From: Sclerodactyla briareus
Lineage: Eukaryota > Echinodermata > Holothuroidea > Dendrochirotida > Sclerodactylidae
DNA: 64,000 nucleotides
Assembly (NCBI GenBank): GCA_026419785.1
Contig: JAODTK010005354.1
Location: 62,001 to 126,000 of the forward strand
Direction: 5' to 3'
Positions 48,711 to 61,580 of this stretch are shown in pieces (the first letter of the stretch is position 1; every line of letters starts with the position of its first letter). The translations under genes were made by a program, and so were the position numbers. The notes under the pieces were generated by a model. The model searched no databases. It was not told where the DNA came from and saw only the letters and a program-made list of their open reading frames with translations.

Positions 48711-50371
48711 GACTTACTGCTTACTGTATGGAGATGCATTATCAGGCCCGCTGCTTTTGTTCATTTTTCACGTTCGATTGGTCTGAAAAAAATGTTCCGA
48801 GATTTCCATGTCCGAATTTGAATGTTCCACTGGAGTAGATAAGTTCTCGTCTAAGTAAAGCACTGGACAGAAGTACTCATCAGAGCTTCCTCATGGAGAA
48901 GTGGCAGAATCTTTCCATACATAGAAAAACAAGTAAAATGTATATTTCAATCACACCTGTGTTTCGTGTTGACTTTTTTCTTTTGTTCACGTTGAGAAAG
49001 TAAATGGGAAACGTTGCGTTAATAACATTTAGTGAATGACAGTGAATTTGAACATATTGAAATCAGGTGTCATCTATCCGACCGAAGATGTCCGCATTGC
49101 CTTTTGTTAACATTGGATAACAAGTCCCTGGAATATGGTCGGTGGTTTCTGCTAGTGAAACCAATGAGCAACATACACTAGTCCGTCTCACTGATGGAGA
49201 GCATTTTATGAGGTAACACTAAATATGTTTTACTCAGAGCACTACAGATAACTTGTTGAGCCAGGTTTTGGAACGAACCATACCTTATGAGACAAATCAT
49301 CAGACATTCACATTACGTGAACAATAAATGTGGCTCGTTTCAAGTACGCTTGACGACTCTGCTTGCGAATACTTTTCACAATCGGTGGAGGCATTGTTTC
49401 CAACGCACAATAGAGAAAAAAACGCGAACAAACGACGGATATGTTTCATTTCATAGTCTGGACAGACATCACCTGATAATTAATGAAGAAAAAGGGACCA
49501 CTGATAGCTAAAAAATAGCCCTTCTACCTTCAGCCCAGCTAATCCGCAGTTTCCATCTCCGCGTGCCTATGATAATTTTCCCATCGAAAAACAACGTAAT
49601 CTTCCAAATGCAGACTTTTTTTTTAAAGATTGAATTCATCAAAAAAGGAATACTCGAAGGTTACGGCCACTACCGTCATGCGATCACCGTCGCACACCTT
49701 TGCGGTCTTGCGTAGACACTCGCAAACGGCATTGGCAGCGGTCAGCCAATTCCGTAAATATTATTCCGGTTTTATTCTTGTTCCCTTAATTTCTTGACAG
49801 CTATGACAGCTAGTATGATCCGATAGTTATCAGTATACGTTTCCCTAGCCATGTTTACCATATGGATGAGTCTACCAAGGAGTCTTGGCATTACGAGGTC
49901 TACTTGTGCCTACTGGTGCTATCGGAAATGAAATATCTAAAACACAGCCGCAGCCCTCTGTACAAAGCTTTTCATTAGTAGGAGAATCCGCACCTTCTCA
50001 AGTGGACATGTGAATATGCAAAACGGACATCAGATCCCAGACCGCGGCCTGTTACAGGATTGAGTGACATCTAAAGTGCCTGAGTTCCAATAGCACATCG
50101 AGTTAATGATCGAAGAAAAAGATTGACTAATTGATACACTCGAGCATGCACAGGGCCCGACAAGGTAATACGTACGCTGATCCAGTTAGGAAGGTATAAA
50201 CTCGAAGCAAGTTGTGATACAAACAAAATACAAGTGGAATTTGTTAGGTTCCAATGAAGATGGAATTGTATAGTATTAGCTAGTAGCCACGCATACTTGA
50301 ATATTGCCACACCGGATGCGGCGACGATGAATGAATGAAATCAAAACGCCATGAAGGATTTTCGTTTATTA
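48711..50371. other. Right-flank stretch without a gene
   Basis: Beyond the inverted repeat. No gene recognised, and no match to the left flank seen by eye. Confidence 0.5.
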
Positions 50372-50392
50372 GGGGGGCGGGGGGGGGGGGGG
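50372..50392. repeat. G-rich homopolymer (G6-C-G14)
   Basis: Twenty of 21 bases are G. Potential quadruplex and sequencing weak point. Confidence 0.95.
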
Positions 50393-51784
50393 TTAAACTG
50401 TATGATGGGGTGAAAGGGTAATGAATATGCAGCAACTAATTATGAACACTGCTAAATTGCCTCATGAGGCTTCCCATAGAATCAACGCCGCATTGGTTAA
50501 CATGATAATTGTGCATAATGACGTGCTCGTTTCATTCTACTTGGATGATGATTGCTTCTATAGCATTCATCGTGTCGTGCCGCACCCGATTCGTACATAT
50601 GGATGGAATCCTCGACCCAACTCTATAGGGTTGGGTCAGGTACGTAACCTCAATTCCACTTCATGGTCTGCTCCTACGTGTCCACATGAACTCTTCAATC
50701 GATCTTCTGTTTAAGTAGTTTGGAAAGTTTACCTTCTATTTAGGTGAGTGGTTATTGCCACATATCAGTCATACCCGAAGACGTGTGCATATTCCCGATG
50801 ACAAAGGTCGGGCTGCCCTGGCGCTGCCTCTTTGGTCACTGCAGCGTCAATGTCATCTGTTTTTTTTTTTTTTTTCTCAGCCAAGTAATACCCGTAGCTA
50901 ACACAACCATGGTTGCCGTTACCACAGGGAACTTTATGGACAAACTCCACGTTTGTGATCTTGTTCAATTACATCTTCAGAATGCCCCACACTGTTGCGG
51001 ACTTCGTTATGAGGTGTAATGTAGGCTGACGTTATGGCAGCCAAAAACACACGGAGATTGTCACATGTGCACTTTTCTTCTCGTTACAGACTGTTTTTTA
51101 ACCTTTCCTCATGTTCCTCTTTACTTCTCGGTCCTAAAAATTATCTATCTGTCCTTGTTGTGACCAAGAGTGGATACACGAAACTGTCACCCATTTATAC
51201 ACTGATGTGAGGATACATTATCTTCAACTTCCAATAATGAAGAAGATACAATAAATGAAGCTGTCCTCCACTGCTGCTTTCAATCATATAATGACTTCGA
51301 GACAAGAGATATCCTCTCATTCCCTCCCGAGAAGTAATCCAACTACGATGGCGACTCGACACCCAGCTCATATCAGTTGGGTCCCCGAGAAGACCAAATG
51401 CGCGCACAGCATTAAATGAGAAATTTCAGCAATGCTCTTCCTGTAATAAATTAGAAGAGTGAATAGGAGGTAGTAAACAGAATCTAAACCTCTGGAGCAC
51501 CTGATTCTACTCAATATTTGATGGCATTGTGATCATACACCTGATGTAATGGTCATGTCAGTCCGAGTATCATAGTTGCTGACAAGAGGCGCCCACCGAT
51601 TAACACGATCTCCGAAGATTGGTGTTACATAGACGTGTTTTCTCTAGTTTCAGAAGATGATCGCAAATATGATGCGGTCCACTTTGTTTACAACTCTGCA
51701 GTTGAATTCACAGTAATGATCCACAGGATAAACACGTAACTATATGTACGGATGAGAGATACAATCACGTCACCGAAAAACTAA
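50393..51784. other. Right-flank stretch; weak exon candidate at 50,880-51,019
   Basis: A long T-run ending in 'ttctcag' (about 50,861-50,880) looks like a splice acceptor and precedes about 46 open codons to a TAA near 51,017. The peptide (VIPVANTTMVAVTTGNFMDK...) has no domain I recognise, and the T-run alone may create the resemblance. Nothing else here looks coding. Confidence 0.25.
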
Positions 51785-51965
51785 AAGATGTGTGTTCAGA
51801 TGTTTTCTGAACGTGGCTAGAAATTTGGTGGTCTCGATGGTTGTGTGGTATATCGTTCCAGAGCTTTTGGTAGCCTCGAAAGAGCGTGATCTCCATTATT
51901 CTTGGTTGAGTTGGTTTTCGGAACTACGAGGGGTGCTTGTAATGCTGGACAGAGGTACCCCGGGT
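51785..51965 (-). mobile_element. LINE ORF2 C-terminal end fragment
   Basis: On minus one reads 'LVVPKTNSTKNNGDHAL' (about 51,887-51,937), and in a second frame 'KLWNDIPHN' then 'SSHVQKTSEHTSF' (about 51,788-51,870). These fit 'LVVPKT....GDRAFS.AAPKLWNSLP..IR......FK..LKTHLF', the C-terminal end of CR1/L2/Jockey-type retrotransposon polyproteins. One or more frame changes. Only the terminus is present. Confidence 0.7.
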
Positions 51966-54900
51966 GTATACGTTTAGAATATATGTGTACACCTATTGTG
52001 CTATTTGAAATTATAAGATCACACCAGGATGTATTGGTAAAAATGGATAAATCGAACGAACATGCATGGTACGAGATGATGAATCCAAGATAAGTCTTTC
52101 CGCTGGAAACGTAGAACATTACAATGTATCTTCTCCTGCTTGGTTGGTTACTTTTAAATAATGTGCATTCCGAAACAATGATCGTAAATGTGTACTACTG
52201 AAGTTAATGAGATACCAGGACGTGATTCAGCGAAGCATGTGTGGTCTGTGTACTCCTATTCAGTCCTTGCTTGCTTCAGTCCAGAGGCTACGAATCAGCA
52301 GAGACATGTGCAGATCGCTCATTATCATATATATATATTTTTTTTTTCTATCGAGCACTGTTGGGATTGCTAGCGTCGTGGAAATGTTTACTCGTTTATC
52401 GTTTAATTATGTGTACTAAGGACACATTTGCAATTCTCTGTGATTAAAATATGCTTCAGACAATGATATATTCGTCCGAATTTTTCCGTAACATTCAAGC
52501 TAATGGGATAATATCCTCGAACAGAACTATACTAACGCATCCTTGGGGTGCACGTGGGCGGTGGCCAACGGTGGGAGCTAAGGATGATGGGCGAAAGTAA
52601 GAGTTGCTCAACATGCATTGTCCCGAATGTTTTTTTTTTTTTTTATGGCATACTGGCAGATTGAACGTATTTTCAATGCCCAGCAAGGATTGAGATCGGA
52701 TACTGCACCTTATTGTCAGCTGCAGATCCTCCACCAGGTACCGGAAAAAGACAATGTTTCTTTGGCGGTACCTTAAGTGGGGGTGAGGGTATTCGCAGAC
52801 GGTAAGAGGCAGCAGGGTACCATTTTTTAAGTCTTTGGAATGAACAAAGGCCTCGTGACCCAAGGGGGCCTGAGCAGCAAAAAAGTATGTAGTTAGAAAG
52901 CGTTACACAGGCATATCATTACAATTAACATGTCACGTTATTTGTGTTGATATATCTCCACTGGACGAGAAGTCAAAATACTAGACTTATATTTATAAAT
53001 CTTATCCATGATTCAGTCATGGATTCTGCATGTACAGATGTTTTATCAGGGTTCGCCAGGTAAAAATCAGGGGAGAAACTCGCAGAAGTTCCATTATCCA
53101 CCATCACCTAATGACCATCAAAATATACACCTCAAAGTGGAGATTGTAGTAATGTAGTTTAGTGAATCTTTCAGGCCGTTCAGAGTGACTTAAGGGGGTT
53201 TTTATATACGTACTGAAGCAGTCGGTCACTCCTATAAAGTTACGTTATATTAGTAACAACTTTCAGGTCCAATAATAATGCTCGTAAAATGATCCAAAAC
53301 ACCATGAGTCTGATGTAGTGTCGTGAATAGTGGAGTACGCCTGAAACGTTCACATAGAGTAACGAACATTGAAAATGTACCATCATTGCCCCTTTTTTGC
53401 GAGGATGTTACTGGAAATGGTGATATTACAGGTGTGATGTGTACGAACATAGGATTGAAGTACAGTACTTTTGTTAATATGAGCAATGAGTGAATAATAT
53501 AATGAAAAGCCTTGTTGTAGGAGTTTAAGTGAATCTAAAAGTAGTCTTTTCTGCTTTACATGCAGAAATGTGTAGAGTATTGCCGATTTATGCTGGGCTA
53601 TTCGATAGATAGAAGGGGTTATTCTCTCAATCTGTGTTGTTGATTACGTAATATGCGATCGCCATGCAAACAAAAGGTTGTCTAGAAATTAAATAGTGGG
53701 TATCCAAGAAGTCGAGGGTTGGTTAATTGTTTATCAAATTCAATTATCGGAAAAAATATGAAATAGATAAATATAGAATATATGCAATGATATTATATAA
53801 TCACCAATTGAAACCAAAACGACGCTTGCGTATTGACATATTGAATCGTCTTTCCGGTAAACGTTGTTACACACTCAAGTTAACACAAGTAAAGTGTTGT
53901 GGAAATGAAAGCGGTGGAAATACTTTTATAACATAGTGAAACACGGATAGCAACATTGATTAGGCCGATACACGGATAGCATGTTTCCGATAATAATGCT
54001 CTCCGGATTGCGACAGCAGAAACAGCGTCACACTCACATGATCTCACCCAAGGATGAAAGGGCGTCTCACGACATGTTAATGTCCTAATTCCATTGAGTG
54101 GGGCCCGAGCTAAGACTTGAAGACAGAAATACAGGATATGACATTTCAAGAGAATCCACTCACGGCAAACCAACCCCGATTAAGATAGAAAGCTGTATCC
54201 GTGCATACCATATTTTTTAATGGGGAAACTCGGGCAAGGGCCTCCAAAATTTAATTTCTTAACCGTGTCCGTGTTGGACAACCAGCGCAAAAAACAAAAC
54301 CGCATAGCTTATGCTCACTGTACGTATAAGACGTGCCTACAGGGCATGACACTAAATCATGTACCTGATGGAGCAATGCTCACTATGTACGATAGCCAAC
54401 GGCGGGGAGTTTGAACGTAATGCTGTGGTCGTAAAGTTATCTTTTGTTCAGATCGCCAAAATATAAAGAAGGGAAGGTTCGGTCTCCCCACACTCAGACG
54501 TAGTTAAAAACCTGAGGAAATCTACGTCAGGCTTCAAGACATATGGCGGGGCCAACTGTAGGATTCAAATATAGCCACAATGTATTGTGACAAGCTTGGG
54601 CAGTAAGTTGAATATCTAGAGGTGACTGTGATAGCACTGGGAGACGTTCCTATTCTGAATTCTGTGTCGGAAAGTGCATCATGGAGCGTCTAAGAGAAAC
54701 CACTAGGCAATTTCTAGGAAAGAGTCGATGTCATCAAAGGGAGTCGCCAAGCCAAACTCAATGGTAAGACTTGGCATAGCACTGAAAAGCACCGCGACGC
54801 GACCGAGAAACTAGCTGTGGTGGCCCGCTATCCAGTGGGAGCCCCTGGGATCAGAGGCGCCGGACTTTTTTGAGTGGCGGGCAGACCCTGGAAAGGGCAC

Positions 54901-56913
54901 TAGTAAGAGGGGGATTCACCGAAAGAGCGCCCTCACTATGTAAATTTCTTATTGCATATTTCGAAATTTTAATTTGTTACAAACAATGTGGTTCTAAATA
55001 AACAATAGACTAAACTCATTTTCCTTATCATTAGCCTTTCAAAAATTTTCCGTTTTTTCCACTCTCCTTCTTCGCTGGAGCTGAAAGTCGTGTTCCATGG
55101 GCAACGGATGCAACATCCCTTACTAAATGTTCATACCTTACTCCCAGAAACACCTGCGATGTTCATTCTTTCTGCTATATCTTCTTCAATTAGTATTATA
55201 TTTTCACGAAATTTCACATTTCCACGAAATTTGGGTCGATTTTTCAGAAAAGTCTTCCACACTGACTCCCCTTTCAATGATGATATTTTTCATTAGCCTA
55301 AAAAATGAGCTATAAATCAGAGCTCATAAACTATTTTCTTGAAGCAGATGAAATGAATATGTTTACACGGCATATGAAGGGTTAAAACTCGCTAGCGCTG
55401 TGCATAGTATCGGCATGACGTCGTAATGGGCCGTTTCACAAGAAACAACGGCCGACACAGGAAAAAAAAGGGTAACGCTGCATATGCGGAACCATCTAAA
55501 CGTAACATTATGCCCATGATTGGCTCATTGATACAATTTTTGCACAGGCCGGCTAATAGCAATAATCAGATAGTATTTTCAGGAAAAGGGCACCACGCTG
55601 CCCCCTCTGCCCCCGCGTGCGGAAGGCCTGGTGGGTAGCTGCCCCCGCTGCCCCGTGGGTTCGGCGCCCTTGCTTGGGATACTTTCGGAATTGCTCAGGA
55701 AACTTACAGCTCAAATAACAATTATTTGCCTGAAACTGCATTACAGCGATTTCAACATTAGCTGAATGCAATAACGTTTTATTTGCAACCCGTTAAGAAT
55801 TATAAAATTAAGTTATAAATTGCGGCTTCTCATTGGCATAACCGGCGTTCCAACCTGGAAATGATTACTACAGATAAACACTATATGAAGGGGTAAATTA
55901 AAACAAGGCAGAGTTGCTGGACTCAACAACAGTGTAGAATAGCCAGTCTAGCCGAGGCTACTATTTGTGGCTGATGTTGGTGCCAAATTAATCTGGTTCC
56001 GCTGTTATTTTCATGCGACAATACCATTTAAAGTGGGTAACAATGAGTGGCAGGGTGATGTAATTATTCCAATCTCTGATAGTTTCAGGGTAGAACGTAC
56101 TGGAAGACTGAATATTGATCAGGGATTTGAATGTAGCGGCCACGCCTACCAAGTCTCAATCCATTTGGAACTGCCACCATGATATTGATAACCTGATAAA
56201 GAGTGCAAGCCGTAAATAGTATTCTACACGATATATGCTTAGGAAGCGACATGACGAGGGCTCGTATTGGCAAAATTCACCTTGCCCATTACGGTTTGTT
56301 TTTCGGGTTATATCAGGTTTTTCGAGGAGGCTGGAATCTTGTTTCATGGTCAATTTGAATATATCCCCCTACCTCACTGGAAATAAAATTGAAATGACTT
56401 CATCAGGAATCATCCTAACCATAAACATTCATTCATCTAAAGTTTACGTTCTAGACAAGGATCCAGCGTTGTCGTGACGTACGCACCGAATTCGGAACAG
56501 CACATTTTATGACGTCTCATAAAATCAGGACAGATAGATGGCATGAAGAGGTCCAAGAAACAAATTACTTGTAACAAGAACAATGAGGTAAACTGTGCGC
56601 AATTTGATATGCCGTCGATTCATTGACTGGATCATTCGACAATTTCAGTTAAATTTTCTTTTCGTTTAAGAATCTATAATAAAAAATATAAAAAATAGAG
56701 GGGGAAAATACATGCTTGTCAACCAGAACATTATGAGGCACCAGAAGTGTGTGGCATGTTCCAGTGGTTAACTAATAACTATTTGATATAGTCTTTCTCA
56801 AAACAACTAGAATGTCTATACTCTTTGTGAGGATGCGCTTAGAACTTCATTGCGTCACTTAGCCCAAAACGTCGCACCCCCCCCCCACCAATGCTGTACG
56901 CAAATTGTTACAA
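51966..56913. other. Right-flank stretch without a recognised gene
   Basis: Nearly 5 kb without a recognised gene. It contains a T-run at 52,630-52,644, a GCCCC-rich patch at about 55,590-55,665 and a C-run at about 56,877-56,887. Short frames such as 52,495-52,863 (122 codons, minus), 53,880-54,173 (minus) and 55,967-56,182 (plus) have no domain and no visible splice context. Confidence 0.5.
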
Positions 56914-57080
56914 CTAATAGGGCGTCGTCTCAATCTTCGTGGTAAACGTCGCAGTTTAGATATTCGGAAGTATTTCTTTGCGCAAAGAGTGATGATTGAT
57001 GATGCTTCTTCTCTACAGATATTGTTTGGTCTAAGAGTGTTAAGAAAACAATCTTGAATTTTTTTCTGTTTTCTTGACTT
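56914..57080 (+). mobile_element. LINE 3' coding end fragment, same type as 45.4 kb
   Basis: One continuous frame reads 'GRRLNLRGKRRSLDIRKYFF' then 'AQRV' (56,920-56,991), closely matching 'LKLRGKRCRLDIRKYFF' of the fragment at 45.5 kb, so both come from one LINE family. The expected 'INEWNSLP' follows in degraded form. An 'aagattaagatt' repeat at about 57,083-57,101 may be the element's 3' microsatellite tail or that of the neighbouring SINE candidate. Confidence 0.7.
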
Positions 57081-57084
57081 CTCA

Positions 57085-57426
57085 AGATTAAGATTAAGAT
57101 TCGTGTTTATAGTCTTGTATCAAGGCAGCGCCCTCTTCACACGACTAGCCACCTAATCCCCTGGTCATTGGTAACCTGATGAAGACCTTGCCGCACCACC
57201 CAGGGTGCACGTTCGCTCACGACCTACTACACCTGGCAGCCAACGCAGCGGCGCCTACTTCCATTACCTCGAAGGTACCCACTTCTACACGTGGTAGCGT
57301 GAGACATTCGAGGAGACATGCCTTGTCTAACAGCACTGCGGAAAAGCCCTCGAGCTTTCACTGGGATTCGAACTCGCAATCTATTGATCTTAAGTCCGGA
57401 GCTCTACCGACTGAGCTAATCCGCCT
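57085..57426 (-). mobile_element. tRNA-headed SINE candidate
   Basis: On minus the head reads like a tRNA: acceptor-like 'ggcggat' (57,420-57,426), A-box 'tagctcagtcgg' (57,408-57,419) inside a D-arm with a 4-bp GCTC/GAGC stem, a 'cttaaga' anticodon-loop-like stretch, and B-box 'agttcgaatcc' (about 57,364-57,374). The anticodon and T stems pair poorly and the 3' acceptor strand is missing, so it is not a working tRNA. About 280 bp of unrelated body follows, ending near a repeated 'taatctt' tail. This is the plan of a tRNA-derived SINE, transcribed by RNA polymerase III and moved by a LINE. A lone tRNA pseudogene is the alternative. Confidence 0.55.
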
Positions 57427-57550
57427 CCTCTGACCTCTACTGACCCCAGGAATTGTGGGACAAGGGTCTTTTGTTCTTTTTCTTGGGTTGTTTGGTGGTT
57501 TCTTTTCTGGTCGTTCATGAGAACTCAGTTCCTTCCTGACCCGTCTCTAC

Positions 57551-57587
57551 TAACTGAACTGAACTAAACTAAACTAAGCTAAACTCA
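57551..57587. repeat. (AACTA)n-like short repeat
   Basis: 'ctgaa'/'ctaaa' pentamers repeat about seven times with small changes, upstream (on minus) of the SINE candidate. Confidence 0.8.
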
Positions 57588-59551
57588 AAATAGAAGTTCG
57601 ATGTTCCTGATACCTTTTCGGCAACTAAGAAATGCATTAGCTGGAATATAAAAAAAATAGATGAATTTAGTGATGGTCACTCTGATTTTTTTCCTTTTTA
57701 TGTTGTTTTCTCTTCTGATTTTTTTTCTCACGTCCATATTTGACACTGTCTTCTACCACTTCTACCCCCCAAAATGAGTGATTGATCAACATCGTTGATT
57801 GTAGTTGTTAGCTTACAGTCTAATTTAATTACTGTCTCAGCAGCTGAGCAGGGTTCCAACATACATACCTAAAACATTGTATCAGGGGAATTTTAAAATC
57901 CATTAGTAATCAATTAAAAGCAAATGGTAGCACGGAATGATTAGAATGGTGTCTGTTCTGTCGATGAATGTCCTGTCAATAGACTGAACAAATCCCCGTC
58001 TCAGGTAGGCCCTAATGTGGGAATAAATACTGCATATGCTACACTACAAGAGTGTACTTTCTATTGCCTGAATGACAGCGGTTATGCTGGTGATGAACGC
58101 CGTTGTGTACTCCTAATCCCAACCGGGGGGGTTTCTCCTGACAACTATTTCCAAGGAGCATACAGTATTGCTGTAGCTCTTCAGATATACCTACTCGGCG
58201 TTTGTACTTCTTGAGGCGTCTTCTTCGACTTATTACGGTGCCACTGCGGGCCTAGGACACTATGGAAACAGCAGGGTGACTTACTCATACTAGGAAATTG
58301 AAAATGATTGATATAAGTCAGCTCATCTTAAATATATATCTGAAATGTATATGTGTTTTCGACTCGAGTACGGATCTCCGATTGTGCGTTAGTGCGTTAC
58401 ACTTGAAAACATGCAGTGGGATATCAAGTGATGTTAAGTGACAACGTGACTGCCGTTCGTATCTTAGCAAAGAGTCTGGGGAAATAACAAGGTCGCTGTT
58501 TTGTCATGATAGACGTCATCTGTGTCGTTTTTGTCCTTTTTTTTTTTTTTTTTTTTCGTCATTAATGAATGACCCATTTGATGGCTATTACCATACAGCT
58601 TCGAAGTGGAACTCCCCAACAAAAAACCTGGCTCAGCGTTGCCGACAAATAATCAGGAACGGTTTGAGAAAGAGCATCAAGTAATTCAACAGAGAGATGG
58701 CATTATATCTTTTCCACAGCCAAACGTGCTCTTCAGAAGCCTACATTTACCATAGATTGGAGAGGAAACACTAGACGACAATTTCATTCATTCCACATTC
58801 ACGAATGAAACGAAATAAAAAATTAAATTGCTTTGTTAATCACGAATTATCGACACCATAAACGACAGGCAATTAATGCTCGGCTGACTATCTGGAAGCG
58901 TATATAATTAAAACTGTTTCCCCAAATTACGCTCTGTTTTGTCGTACTGGGTCAATTAGAGAAGATGAAATTATGAAATAACCCATTACTCGTAGCAGTT
59001 TCAGACAAAATAATTCCTCCGCACTCTGTCGTATTCTATTGGTAATGTACACTCCCCTTCGCCGAAATATGTCTGAATAAAATGTATGCATATCCTATAA
59101 CACTTGGAGGGTATACTACGTCTATTTCTGTGAGATAATAAACATGGGATGTACTTTTGACAGTAATGTATAGGGGTTATCTGAAAATATGGGGGTCGAG
59201 GCGCACTGTCTCGGAGAGAATTCAAAGTGGATATACTGAACCTGACCGTCAATACTAATCCCTGGCCCTGACAGAGAATATATTTGCTATTCCGATACAC
59301 CATTATAGTTACAAGTGGACCAACATAGACTTCCCCTGGCCCAATGGAGGAATCTTCCATGGTGCGAATTTTCTTTATTGACAGGGTCTGTGATATGACT
59401 ACGGAAGTATACACGTGTATTACCAGCAAAGAAACACTACACAAGAAAAGGGGCCATCACCCAGGTAAAATGAATTCCAAGGAAGTACCATATCTGCTAC
59501 TAAGTATGCCATAGTATTATCTCAATTAATTGCAAACCATTAGGATGTAAG
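57588..59551. other. Right-flank stretch; T20 run
   Basis: No gene recognised. A T20 run lies at 58,537-58,556. A 147-codon minus frame (59,001-59,444) has no domain I know and no exon context, and I leave it as chance. Confidence 0.5.
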
Positions 59552-59740
59552 TCACTCAGGGAGGAGGAAAATCACAATGATATGTGCGTCATCGGCGTAT
59601 AGAGAATGTTGAAAGTCACACACGGCATTGAATAAATCAGTGACCGAACCAGGAGCGGACCAGGAGGGCACGATCTGAATATAATTATTCACGCCTGTGA
59701 GTATAGAGGTCGGGTATATTGCGCGTAGCATAAACACCAT
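59552..59740 (-). mobile_element. Possible LINE RT core fragment with YADD
   Basis: A 62-codon minus frame ends in 'FQHSLYADDAHIIVIF' (about 59,564-59,611), resembling the catalytic 'F.LYADDTQIYV.F' of non-LTR reverse transcriptases. The usual 'PQGS.LGPLLF' block upstream is not clear ('APGSV' is the closest). It lies downstream, on minus, of the terminus of the LINE at 60 kb, so it must be a separate or rearranged piece. Chance is possible. Confidence 0.35.
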
Positions 59741-59929
59741 GATATATACAGAATGTGAACCTTAACGTACATTATCCATGCAAATAGGGACTCCGATTTG
59801 TTGATACTCTCTCTTCATTACATTGAAAGATCTAGGCCGATTTTGAGCGGGTACGAGTGTAAAAAAAGTAATGCATTTATTCCAGTTCCCATTACCCTTT
59901 GTATTATAGATTAGAATATATTAGAATAG

Positions 59930-60710
59930 AAAATATGAACTTGATGCGCACTATCAACAGTATTTATGCGCTGTATAAACAGACCTAAAACCCGGAGAAC
60001 CTCCACGTCTTAAGTTGTGACTTGCACTGTGACATTGTTGGATATTGCCAGGCAGTTCATTCCAGAGACGTGGACACAAAGATCGAACTTTTGACTAGAC
60101 CGCAGTTCCCTTCTTGGGTTGCTTCTATGAGTAGATCTCTGAGATACTCAGGGGCTTGTCCATTGAGACACTCCAAACAATTGTGAGTATTTCAAATGGA
60201 TACGTAAGTAAACGGGGAGCCAATGCCACTCCTCAGGACATGCAGAGAGCTGTCCTATGTCTACCCCAATCAGCTTTGGCAGCCATATTTTGGACGCGCT
60301 GTAATCGCTTAATATCACAGTCGGGGAGACCATAATACAGTGCGTTATAGTAACCAATATAGAAACAATAAGGCCATGAACCGCTTGCTTACACGCCTCA
60401 AACAGTGAGATATCTCCTAATATTTGAGATGCGATGATAATTATACATTGCGGTCTACGTTTACCTGTATATGTAATTTCAAAGACATATCTCTCATCTA
60501 TTGCAACACGCTGAAATATTTGATGATGTTGACCTTTTGCACCTCATAATTGTTCACGGATAAGCTTTGAGTAACGCATTTACACAGTTGCTGAGGTGAC
60601 CCAAATTTAATGAACTCGGTCTTAGAGTCATTCATTTCCGACCGGTTTCGTTCTATCCAGGATTTGACATACTCTGGGATTTCTCCTTTTGAGCTTCCGT
60701 GGCTGACTCA
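59930..60710 (-). mobile_element. L2/CR1-like LINE, 3' part of reverse transcriptase
   Basis: Reading minus, ordered blocks match the post-catalytic half of L2/CR1-type RTs: 'MNDSKTEFIKFGS' (about 60,599-60,637), 'SVNNYEVQKVNIIKYF' (about 60,520-60,567), 'ACKQAVHGLIVS' (about 60,364-60,399), 'NALYYGLPD.DIKRLQRVQN' (about 60,288-60,346), 'EEWHWLPVYLRI' (about 60,197-60,232), 'PEYLRDLL' (about 60,135-60,155) and 'PRLWNELPGNI' (about 60,040-60,073). The family's role is target-primed reverse transcription. The YADD core and endonuclease are missing and several frame shifts separate the blocks, so it is a 5'-truncated, inactive copy, or one blurred by sequencing error. Confidence 0.85.
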
Positions 60711-60897
60711 GCCTCTCGTGGAGGCGGCCTGAAATTCAGTAATATAATTTGATACAAACTATTTGGAGACTACTTCTAAAACATTTCGATGAATGAACTG
60801 GATTACAAAATCGTAGCAGGTATGACGGAAGACTGCTATACCCTCAGTCCTTTTGGCATACCTATTTACATATAATATGACACTTCCAAGTATATTG

Positions 60898-61180
60898 GGC
60901 GCCTTATTATTTAGCATTCCCACTCACATAAGAACATCGGTTGAGAAAATGTACTGAAGAAGAAAAAGAACAACATGTTTTGCATCTCCACATATTTCTC
61001 TTGTCCCCTTTTCATCTCTTTTCCGATTCCGAGAATGCCTGTTGCATGATCGTTGTGTTTAACGATGTTTGTGAAGTGCATCGTGCGTAAGAGCCGATAG
61101 CTTCTGAATTAGTCCAGATAACTGTTGGAACCTTGAGGAGCTCTGTGCACCAAACATACATACATTGCAATCATCACGAA
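60898..61180. repeat. Direct repeat, copy 1 (partner at 61,338-61,580)
   Basis: Shares with the second copy 'ttatttagcatt.ccactcaca', 'gagaatgcctgttgca', 'cttctgaattagtccag' and 'ggaaccttgagg.gctctg' in the same order, at an offset of about 405-440 bp. Identity is roughly 85% by eye. No protein is conserved. Confidence 0.85.
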
Positions 61181-61337
61181 ATGTCATCAAATGTCATGGC
61201 CTGTATTACTTTTCTTATCATCAGATATGAAATGTTTCTAACCAACCGACAATAACATTCGGTGCTATTTTAACCTAATTCTGTCTTATTGGAATTGCAT
61301 TCCAATTTCTATAGTTCATAAAGCGCCTATTATTTCA

Positions 61338-61580
61338 TTGAGCGCCAATTATTTAGCATTTCCACTCACACAAGATCATCAGGTGGAATGAAATTTTGTG
61401 TTTGCATCTCCACCTATTTCTCTTGTACCCTTTCCATCTTTTTTTCCGGTTTCGAGAATGCCTGTTGCAGGATGGTTGTGTTTCACGATGTTTGTGAAGA
61501 GCATCGCTTCTGAATTAGTCCAGATAACTGTCGGAACCTTGAGGGGCTCTGCGACCAAACACACATACATTGCATCGCAA
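61338..61580. repeat. Direct repeat, copy 2
   Basis: Second copy of 60,898-61,180, shorter by about 40 bp (it lacks the 'cgtgcgtaagagccgatag' stretch and some of the A-rich start). The 160 bp between the copies is not repeated. A local duplication or two copies of a short dispersed repeat. Confidence 0.85.

Noticed and set aside
50421-50714. 'YLDDD' as a reverse-transcriptase catalytic box
   Set aside because: The surrounding residues do not fit RT palm motifs and no other RT block lies nearby; chance match.
57350-57426. A functional tRNA gene
   Set aside because: Anticodon and T stems do not pair and the 3' acceptor strand is missing; better read as a SINE head or tRNA relic.
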